From Candidatus Neptunochlamydia vexilliferae (GTDB lineage: Bacteria; Chlamydiota; Chlamydiia; Chlamydiales; Simkaniaceae): 47,952 nucleotides of DNA. Position numbers and translations under genes: made by a program. The stretch lies in NCBI RefSeq assembly GCF_015356785.1, contig NZ_JAAEJV010000010.1, positions 1 through 47,952 on the forward strand. Direction: 5' to 3'. Shown here in pieces: positions 34,434-43,100 of this stretch (positions are counted from its first letter, which is position 1; the number at the start of each line of letters is the position of its first letter). The notes beneath the pieces were generated by a model. The model did no database searches. It was not told where the DNA came from and saw only the letters and a list, made by a program, of their open reading frames with translations.

Positions 34434-34462
34434 TTGACATTACCAACAATAGTTGGTAAAAT
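34434..34462 (+). promoter_or_regulatory. hicAB promoter with palindromic operator in the spacer
   Basis: TTGACA (34434-34439), a 17-base spacer and TAAAAT (34457-34462) form a near-consensus promoter. TTACCAAC (34440-34447) and GTTGGTAA (34452-34459) form a perfect 8-bp inverted repeat filling the spacer and overlapping the -10. It is an ideal autorepressor site for the HTH-bearing HicB. Confidence 0.75.
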
Positions 34463-34504
34463 AAAGTTAAATAGATTTAGTCCGTTGTAGTTAAAGGAGA
34501 TAAT

Positions 34505-34699
34505 GTGCCGGCTAGCGGAAAAGAAATGCGAAAACTGTTTCAAAAAGTGGGCTACAAGGTTGTGCCAGGCGGAGGTAAAGGGAGTCACTGGAAATTAAAA
34601 AAGTCTGGAGCTCCTACGGTGACTATCCCGAATCATAAAGAGCTTGCAACAGGAACAGAACATGCTCTTAAAAAGTTATTAAAACAAGTTGAAAATTAA
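34505..34699 (+). CDS. hicA: HicA toxin (mRNA interferase)
   Basis: 64 residues from GTG 34505 with AAGGAG upstream. The double-stranded-RNA-binding-like fold is evident: SGKEMRKLFQKVGYKVV, then GGGKGSHWKLKKSG with the catalytic His (H29), and the TIPNHKELATGTEHALKKLL tail. HicA cleaves mRNA; it is neutralised by HicB, encoded 11 bases downstream. Size and order (toxin first) are typical. Confidence 0.93.
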   Translation: MPASGKEMRKLFQKVGYKVVPGGGKGSHWKLKKSGAPTVTIPNHKELATGTEHALKKLLKQVEN

Positions 34700-34709
34700 G
34701 GGGTTATCA

Positions 34710-35144
34710 ATGAAATATCACTTCAAAGTTCATAAAGATGGAAAATTCTATTGGGCTCAATGCGTTGAACTGGAGGGTTGTATCACTCAAGGAAAAACCC
34801 TTAAGGAACTTAATAGCAATATGGAAGAAGCACTAAATCTCTATATTCAGGAGCCAGAAGATTCTTCAGAGTTAGCTCCTTTGCCAAAGCAATCGATTAG
34901 AAAGTCAAAGAACCTTGTGGAGGTTCCTGTAGATCCTGAAATCGCTTTCTCATTTATGGTAAGATATCACCGCATCAAAAAACATGGAATGACCCAAAAT
35001 CAAGCAGCAAGAAAGATGGGTTTTGAAACACTATACAGCTACCAAAGACTCGAAGCTAAAAAATGCAATCCGAGCCTAAAAATTCTGTCTAAAGTCAAAA
35101 GAGCTTTTCCGGATTTTTCAATCGACTATGCTCTTGGGTGTTAG
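34710..35144 (+). CDS. hicB: HicB antitoxin with C-terminal HTH domain
   Basis: 144 residues from ATG 34710, which has AAGGGG upstream; an in-frame TTG at 34689 inside hicA is less likely. The N-terminal HicB fold (YHFKVHKDGKFYWAQCVELEGC, then GKTLKELNSNMEEALNLYIQ) binds the toxin. The C-terminal half (MTQNQAARKMGFETLYSYQRLE) is an XRE-type helix-turn-helix. That domain would bind the palindrome in the promoter and autorepress the pair, with toxin:antitoxin ratio sensing as in other HicAB systems. Confidence 0.9.
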   Translation: MKYHFKVHKDGKFYWAQCVELEGCITQGKTLKELNSNMEEALNLYIQEPEDSSELAPLPKQSIRKSKNLVEVPVDPEIAFSFMVRYHRIKKHGMTQNQAARKMGFETLYSYQRLEAKKCNPSLKILSKVKRAFPDFSIDYALGC

Positions 35145-35168
35145 CTTTAATCACTCTTTATCAACTAC

Positions 35169-35198
35169 TTAACAACATAAGTTTTATTATCAGACGTT
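35169..35198 (+). repeat. ~30-bp boundary repeat, copy B
   Basis: It begins TTAACAACATAAGTTTTATT and ends GACGTT. It is related to 34376-34402 (same strand) and to 36236-36265 and 36772-36801 (opposite strand). It separates hicAB from rpn. Confidence 0.8.
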
Positions 35199-35238
35199 AG
35201 GAGAACAGGGGATTTTTATTCCCCTGCCATAGTAAAAC

Positions 35239-36156
35239 CTAACGGAGGGACTCGATCTCTTCACTTGAAAGCCCAGTCGCTTCAGAAATCTGATTTACTG
35301 GAAGGCCCTGTTTGAGCAAAGCTTGGGCGATTTCTAGCTTTTCTTCTTTGCGTCCCGCTTTCCTTTCAGAGGATAAGACTGCCAAATGGTCTCTATGCTC
35401 ATTAACACTGGCTTCATAGGCCTTTCTTGTCGCTGGGTCGGATGAAAGCCTTTCTAGCCTTTCAAGTGCTCTTTGAAAAACGGGGTCTTGCTTTAAGGCA
35501 TTTGCTTCTTTTTCTTTTATTAGAGAAGCATTTTTAAGGAGGTAAAACCATTTTTCTTTATAGGTCTTGAGTTCTGCTAGAGGCTTATCTTTAAATTTTT
35601 TAAGGTCAACCAATGTGGCCTTCCATTGATTAAAAAGATGCTCATTAGAGGAAGAGATCTCAGGCTTAAACCTATAGGTTTCTACCACTTTTTCATTATT
35701 CAAAATACCATTTTTTTCTCGTTCGCTTCGGTGAAAGTCAATAATTGCTACAATGTGAACCTTGGGAAGGTCTTGCCAGCCTATTAGCTTTTTTTGCTTC
35801 TTTTTCTGTTCAGTTTCTGTTGCTTGTTGGTGATAATGGTAATCTATCTGCTCTGTATAATCCTTTCCTAAGTAATAAAGAAGCCTTTTATCAAACCCTT
35901 CGTGGTTATAAGTTTGCATTTCAATGATGTATCGCTCCCCTCCCCTGGTTTTTACCGATAAATCCACAAAGGTTGAGGGTCTACCAACTTCAACTCGCAT
36001 CTTTCTAGGATCTAAGAATTCTTCAATTTCAATAAGATCGTCCCCTTCAAATCCTAAGACAGAATTGATAAAGCTTTCTAAAAGTTCTTTACTACTTTTA
36101 TCGCCAAAAAAATCTTTGAAGACGACATCAACTTTGATATCTAACAGGTCTATCAT
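35239..36156 (-). CDS. Rpn-family recombination-promoting nuclease (PD-(D/E)xK)
   Basis: 305 residues. The N-terminal DIKVDVVFKDFFGD and a VDLSVKT..GERYIIEMQ block give the family's D65 and E79-x-Q81 active-site pattern. GFDKRLLYYLGKDYTEQI and a central VHIVAIIDF follow. The C-terminus is charged and ends LLKQGLPVNQISEATGLS, the short HTH-like tail often found in these proteins. Rpn nucleases stimulate RecA-independent recombination in E. coli and are frequent in mobile DNA and chlamydia-like genomes. GGAG lies about 10 bases before the ATG. It sits between the two inner copies of a ~30-bp repeat that are inverted to each other. Confidence 0.88.
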   Translation of the reverse strand: MIDLLDIKVDVVFKDFFGDKSSKELLESFINSVLGFEGDDLIEIEEFLDPRKMRVEVGRPSTFVDLSVKTRGGERYIIEMQTYNHEGFDKRLLYYLGKDYTEQIDYHYHQQATETEQKKKQKKLIGWQDLPKVHIVAIIDFHRSEREKNGILNNEKVVETYRFKPEISSSNEHLFNQWKATLVDLKKFKDKPLAELKTYKEKWFYLLKNASLIKEKEANALKQDPVFQRALERLERLSSDPATRKAYEASVNEHRDHLAVLSSERKAGRKEEKLEIAQALLKQGLPVNQISEATGLSSEEIESLR

Positions 36157-36235
36157 ACTTCTAACGCTCCATTGTCCGTCATTTTATCATGAAAGAAGCG
36201 ATTTGTATACTCCAATTTTTATCCTCAAGTCGCTG

Positions 36236-36265
36236 AACGTCCGATAGTAAAACTTATGTTGTTAA
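36236..36265 (-). repeat. ~30-bp boundary repeat, copy C
   Basis: Read on the minus strand it begins TTAACAACATAAGTTTTACT and ends GACGTT. It differs from copy B at only a few positions and is inverted to it, enclosing the Rpn gene. Confidence 0.8.
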
Positions 36266-36300
36266 ATTGTTGGAAATGAATAGATTAAGAGTGTTGTGTG

Positions 36301-36687
36301 TTAGCACTCTTGCACGTTCTGATCACCATCATCAAGCGGATTTTCATGCTTTTCTTGATGCCTGGTGATAGGTATGACATTGGGCCGAGTCATCTGCATC
36401 ATCTGTCCCTCAATGTTACTAACCTTTGAATACACGCGGTTTACATCTTTTTCAACCGCATCGATTTTTTTATCGAGGTCTTTGATTTCACTTTTAAGTT
36501 CTTTTTTGCTTGCTTCAATCTTTTCATTTAGAGCTTTGTTGGTTGCATCAATATTGTCATTCAGAGCTTTATTGCTTGCTTCCATTCTAGCTTCAAAAGC
36601 ATCAACCCTCCTATCAGTCCTACTAGCGATATACATTACAAAGGCACCTAAAGTCCCTATAGTCGTTAGTGTGTAGGTCCAGTCCAT
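36301..36687 (-). CDS. Small membrane-anchored coiled-coil protein
   Basis: 128 residues. One membrane segment (YTLTTIGTLGAFVMYIAS, residues 5-22) is followed by an extended coiled coil with near-repeats (EASNKALNDNIDATNKALNEKIEASKKEL by pattern) to about residue 95, and a polar tail. Similar small TM/coiled-coil proteins are common in intracellular bacteria, and their role is unknown. It lies between repeat copies C and D. No enzymatic motif is visible, and the start is the only reasonable ATG ahead of the membrane segment. Confidence 0.7.
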   Translation of the reverse strand: MDWTYTLTTIGTLGAFVMYIASRTDRRVDAFEARMEASNKALNDNIDATNKALNEKIEASKKELKSEIKDLDKKIDAVEKDVNRVYSKVSNIEGQMMQMTRPNVIPITRHQEKHENPLDDGDQNVQEC

Positions 36688-36771
36688 TGAAGTCTCTCCA
36701 GTATAAACTTAATCACAGGTTATCACATATGGCTAGGAATGTCCAATAAAAAATCTAATCTATTCATTCAG

Positions 36772-37108
36772 AACGTCTTATAACAAAAATTATGTTGTTA
36801 ACTCTTTCATATATAGCTACTTATTAGAACTTGAGCTGCTACTCATCCCTGATTGAATCTTCTTTATTCGGGCTATGAGGCTGTCTTTTTGTCTATCCGA
36901 TAGGTTGGAGGCTTTGATTGCATTTTCAAGCTTTTGAAGCTCGTAAACGCTTGTTGGCTTTTGCTTATTCTCAATTGCAGTAAGCTCTGAGGTAAAATCG
37001 TGTACAGATGAGAGGTTTGAATGGGTTTTAAGAGGGGATGCATTATTTAATATAGATGAGGAATTTGAAACGGAGGGCTTTGAAGTTGCTAACTTAGCAA
37101 TATCTGTT
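36772..37108 (-). repeat. Right arm of ~335-bp inverted repeat
   Basis: Inverted counterpart of 34068-34402. It contains the last ~95 codons of the 2634-aa gene and about 45 bases past its stop, including boundary repeat copy D (36772-36801). Confidence 0.9.
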
Positions 37109-40100
37109 TCGTTTTTTTTATGGTAGACCAGTAAGCAGGCATTTTTTTCTGGCTCCCTATCCCAGCTCTGGATTTGTGGGCCTATAACTTTGGGATAGCT
37201 AGCATCATTATGCTCTATCCATTGGACTGTACCATCGCCTGTTTCATAGCGGCATCCTGTAACATAATGTCCTGGCTGATAGCACCCCATTGATTGTAAA
37301 GTGTACCAAAATTTTTTTCCGTTTGATAGCATTACATAGATCTCTTCATCAATAGTTACCTTGATTGTTCGTGCATGATCTGTAAAACGCTTAAGCGTTA
37401 AAGGTAAGATATCAGGTGCTCTGTCTAAAACTACTTTGCTGTGAGTATAGCCTTCTTCGGTTAAGATCTCTAGTTCTTCAGTTGAAAAAAATTTATCTAA
37501 GACCTCTTGTATAGATCCATTATGGAGAGGGAGTTGAAGTATAGAATCGCGCTCTTTAGATATAGTTTTTGTTTTATGGGATTGTGAGATGGATAGTACT
37601 TTATGAAATATTATTTTTCCAAAACCTATTTGATCCAAAAATCGAGTAGTAAACTCTCCTATATCTTGAAAAGGAGCTCCAAACCCAATTGCATTATAAA
37701 GTTCCTTTGCAGAAATGGTTTTTCCATCATTCAATAACGATTGCATAACTTTCAAGCATAGTAAGCGATTTTTTACTGTATCTGCTAAATAAGCATTTTC
37801 TGTACAGTTTCCTTGATCTATTTTTCGTAAAAACCCCTGAGCTCTACTTTTCAGTGAATTTTTTCCTGAAAATGCTCCTTCAAAGCGCGTTAGGATATTA
37901 TTAATGGTTTGAGCTGCAGCCTCTTTTTTAGTCTCTTGGTCAGATTCAAGATTTTCAAGTGCTGTACTCATATTACCATATTCAGAGACTAAAAATTCAT
38001 GAAACTGTCTTTGAGACCCACTTTTTTCAAAAATTTCTCTGAGAGTTTGGAGGTAGGCAAAACTTTCGCTAGATAAATTCTTATAATTTTGCTGAATCAA
38101 TTCTAATTGGTTGATAAAACGCTTAGAGGTTAGTGCCTGTAGAGAGGCATTAGCATAACAGACTGAACCATAGTTTGTTAATCCTGCATGGGTATTGAAA
38201 GAAATATGCAAAAAATCATCAGGTTTAGACCCTCTCTTGCCTGTGCTTAATGATGTTCCTTCTTGTGATAAAAAGAATGATAGCGGAAAAGAAAGTTTTT
38301 GCCTTGATGGATAAAGTTGGGTAGTAGTGGTGGGGTCGAAGCCATCTACTTGTGTTTGATCAATCATAGAACCTATATTCCGTGTTCTGCCCGAGCTGTT
38401 TGCAGTAGGTTGTAATTCTTTAGAGGTTTTGCCCTCTAAGTGAGGATTGTCTTCAGTCATAGTCTTTTGTCTCTTATTGGAATATTTTAATTCATTCGTC
38501 CCCAAACTTCTAGAACGCTTAGTCCCCCGTCGTAAGTCGTCTTCCATAAGCCCCCCCCCTTGACTTGGTGAATTGAAAAGCTTATCGTCTGAATCGCTTA
38601 TAAAAGGCACTTTAATTAATTTAGTTCGTAAGTATGGTTTGAATGTTCGATTTAATGATATATGAGGCTTTTTCCTTATTAAAATCTTTTGCTTTTTGAT
38701 AGGCGAACTCGAAGCCATAACTCTTCCCTTAGAATTTTTCATTCCTTGAGTTTGTTGACCATTATCATGAGTTAGAGGTATGTATGAACTGGGCCAAGAT
38801 ACTTCTTTAAAAGCCTGCTCAGGATTAATAGGTTTTAACAGGCTTTGATTGACTTTATATCCATCATATACAAGTGGTTTACCTGTTAAGTAGCAGATTT
38901 TCTGCACCAAAACAAATGAACCATCGTCTTGAATTAGATTCTTAAGATATTCAACTTTAACTTTCTGCAACACTCTTAATATACCTTGATAAGCTCTACC
39001 AAAAGAGTATTTGGGATTCATTAATGACACTAATATTTCTAAGTTTTCTTTTGAAACCTCTTCTCCTTGTTCTAATTTATTATCGATAAAGGAAGCAAAC
39101 CGTAAAACATTTGAATAATCCATTGATTTTAATTCGATTAATCTTTTGAATACTAATTCAATTATTTTCTGCCCAGAATCTTTAGAGATATGTGCAAGTC
39201 TTATCAAAGCACTTGTAACTTCCTTTCCTGCATTTTTATTAAACATTTCAAGTAAAAGATGTAGGAAAATAGAGATATAGTCTTCACTTTCCGAAATGAG
39301 CCTTAGTGCACTACTAGCAGAATCAATAGTTCTACATAAAAGAGCTATTTCTTGATTTTTATTACATTGAATTATTTGAATAAGCAAAGGTAGTATATTT
39401 TTTTTTAGAAAATTTGCCTGATTTTTTAAATTAGATGTGTAAAATATTAATGTTCTAATAATACTTAACAGCTCATTAGTTCCCTGTTTGTTCGTAATCT
39501 CTAGCAGTTTTTCTAGGATAGATTCCTGGTTATAAGGGGAATGTTTCAAAAGCATTATTCCTGCATCAAGCCTTACAGATATTTCGCAAGTATTTTTTTC
39601 GTTTGATAAAATTGAAGATAAAATATCTTTACAGTTAATAATCTTTTCTTCTGAATTTTGGGATATTTTCTTTAATAAAAAATGTTTATCTTTGGAACTA
39701 AATGCCTTTTCGAATATATTCTGTAATATTTCTTCTATATTTGTAAACCATGAAGCCTCAAGGCTTTCAAAAGCTGAAAAATCAATCTTATTTTCTATAT
39801 TATATAAAGCCACTTCCCAAAAACTTTTTCGTACCTGTTCAAATGAATCCTGATCAGGCTTTGCCATGTGGCTTAGAAACCAGACAGCGTCCTTTTGCTT
39901 TTCTGGTTTCTGGGCTTCCTCCACCAAACCAGCAATTACCTGCTTTAATACTTTCTTGTTTGTCCATGCTCCAGCCTCATAATGGAGCATACTTGCGCCG
40001 AATAACTTTTCGGCATTATAGGGAAAAACATTTATTGATACCCAGGTCCTTATGGTATCCTGCTGGGGTAAAGTACAATCCACGTCTATAAGTTCTTTTA

Positions 40101-43100
40101 TTAAATGATTTAAACGTCTATAATCTGCTATAGATAAATTTTTAATCTTTAAAAGCTCCAGCATGACCCCAGTGGCATGAGCCTTTAATTCCGATTCCCC
40201 TTTTGCAATTTCACCTAACGCAAGACTTAGTCGTATCTTAGGATCTATGCCTATAGACTCTTTGTTTTTTATCAAGAAGTTAAGCAAGCTTTTCCAATTT
40301 TTAGAACACTTAAAATATCCGTGCCTTGCCATTTTTTCTATGCAAAAAGTCATTTGGTAAGTGTCGGAAGGTTTTTTTAGACGATCTATAATAGCAAGCT
40401 CCAGCTTCTGAAAAAAGTCTTTCTTTTTTTCTAAAATCTCGATAAAGCCACAAACCAAATCTCGGTAAACAACTGTATCGATAGATTTACTAAAAAGCAT
40501 CTCTTCTAAGTTTTTTTGAGGTAATGAGTAACCAAACTTAATTAACTTAAATAGAGCTTCCACTGCTTTTAGTTGACTACTTGATTTTGATGATCCAGTA
40601 AGTTTATTTTCTTGATAATTAATAGGTTGTGTGTCGCTAATGAAGTATATAAGAGGCAAGGCTGCTTGCTTGAAATCAGAGATAAGACCTGCTGAAGCAA
40701 GCTTCTCTATGCAAAAGGCTGCGACACCAGAACTGTATGGACTTATTTGGTAACGGAAAGCTATACCCACTAAGGTGTTTATTATTTTGGTTTTATCTTG
40801 ATTTTTATCAATAATTCGTCTTAACAAATTACATGTTATTTTCTCTCGATCAAGTGGATGCATTTGCTTATTTAGGGTAATAGCAGTTATCAAGAAGTCA
40901 GTTATTTTTTTTTCTATCCTTGAAATCTTCGCGGCTATCTCACTTAACCTAACAACAACCTCATTTTTAAGGTTAGGAAACTGCTCACCTGCTGTTAGTA
41001 AAAGCGCTACCGAATCCATATTTGCTTCCTTTTGAAGAATCATTATGTTGCTTAAGCTTAAAATAGATTGTTTCTTAACATGGAGAAAGGATTTATCCCT
41101 AATAAGGTTTTCTAATACAACTTTCACTTTACCAGCACTGGTTTTTCTATTTCTAGCTATAGACTCTAAGAAATCGATTGCACGCTTACTGATCCAGTAA
41201 TCCTTATTTTTTGCAACCTCTATTAAGGTATTCAAATAGAAATCATAATTGATGAGCTCTGGCTGAAAAAACAGATCTAATAGTACATCTATAAGCTTCC
41301 AGCAGGGAAGTTGTTGCTCAGCTTCGTCTTTTTCGGATGACTGGGCTAAGCAGGAAGTGGATGTAATTTTACCTGCTAATTTTTTAAAAAAAACTTTACA
41401 ATCTACCCGATTTAAATTAACGATCTCTTTAAGGACATTTATTTTGTCTTTACCAAGTTTATGATCCAATTTTTTCTTACTGTCTAGATAATCCCAAGCA
41501 CTTTTTACTAAAAATTCCTGGGCTGTTTTATTCCCTTTGCGTGCAAAATGCATTAGGAACATAAACGCATTTATACCCGGATCTTTGACTTCACGATAAA
41601 ATCCTAATGTTGAAGATCTCATATCCATATGATAGGCTAACCTACCTAAGAAAGTCTCAAATTTGTTTTTGTCAGCTAAGTTTTTTAATTTTTCTATTGT
41701 TTCTTTTTGAATAGGAATGGAACTTTTTCTAAAAATATGATAGGACTCTAGGTCTGATAATTGTTGACCTAATATAGGTAAAAACTCGCTAGGAATATCT
41801 TTTATTGAATATGCCAACAACTTTAAAAGAGCATGATTATCATTTTTCCACTCTGAAACCTTCCTAACTTTTTCTAATACTTCATTGTTTTTTAAGAGGT
41901 TGGTGCGCTCTAGCAATCGTATAATTATTTTCTTTTCTGGGGCCTCTTCTATGTAGTGAATAACGTTTGGAATAAATTCCTTTTTGTATTGAGTAATCTC
42001 TTCGGGGAAGGCACATTCTTTAAAGCACTGAGCAAAAAGAGAGAGTTCATAACTTTTAGCTAGATCTCTAGGGGGTGAAAATAGATCATCAAAAAAAGCT
42101 TGAAGAGATTTTTGCTTTTTTTGAGAGGCCAGATATCCTGCTATCATACTCAGAACTAATGAATAACGCGGAATGAATTTATGGGTCTTAATGATTACTT
42201 TAGCTTTGCCTTGTTTTCCATCGATATAAAGTTGAGCAATAAAAGTGGCAGTCAAAAACTCTTGGAAGGTATAGTGTATAAAGCTTCCTTTGCCTCCCTC
42301 CACTCTAAAAAGACCGATGCTTTTTACCTGTTCAATACGGAGATTATTTCGATAGACAATTTCCTCGATTTTAACCTGATCAACATATAGAGAGTCTTGT
42401 TCCATTGCGTAAATCGCTATTTCTTGCAAAACCTTGTTTAAAGGAGCCACAAGGTAATGCTGTTGAGGTGATTTCTGGGAGCGCACTTCATCTTTACCTA
42501 TACCTGATCTTAAAAGAAAAACCTTGTAAAAGTGATTGGTGATGTAGCTATATAGTTTTGTCGTTGTAAGAGTCTTATCTTTTTGAAATAATGTTTTGTC
42601 TTCGTTAAAAAGAGCACATAATATACTTAAATTTATTGGAATATGAGCAAGGCTATCTGCTAGTGGAGTTTTTGAAAGGTAAGATTTAAGGCTCTCAATT
42701 TTTTGCTGTTTATCAGCTTTTTCTACTCCTATTTCATCAAAAAATTTCGATATATAAGTCTCTATCTGGGAATCGCCAAAGCCTACGATCTCAAACTCTT
42801 GTGTTGAATTAAATTCAATAGTATTCGCAGACCTTGAGGTTACTAAAATATTTGGAAATAGTTTTTTTAAATCTTCAAATGCTTTAAACAGGTGCCTTCC
42901 CTTACTCTTTGCTTCTGAAGGAAGCCCATCGTATCCTTCTAAAATAAGTAGAGACTCTTTTAAAAACTCGCTATCATTAAGAAGATGTTGAAAGTCAATT
43001 CCTAAGTTAGGATATTCCCTTTGTAAAAGTTCGCTTGCTTTATAAACATGACCTGGGATCTTAGGGTAAAAATGCTTATTAAGGTTTCTAAGTGGTAAGC

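Noticed and set aside
35169-35200. Integron attC-like site (ACTTAAC ... GTTAGGA)
   Set aside because: The segment is too short, lacks the L/R box pairing of attC, and there is no integron integrase in the window.
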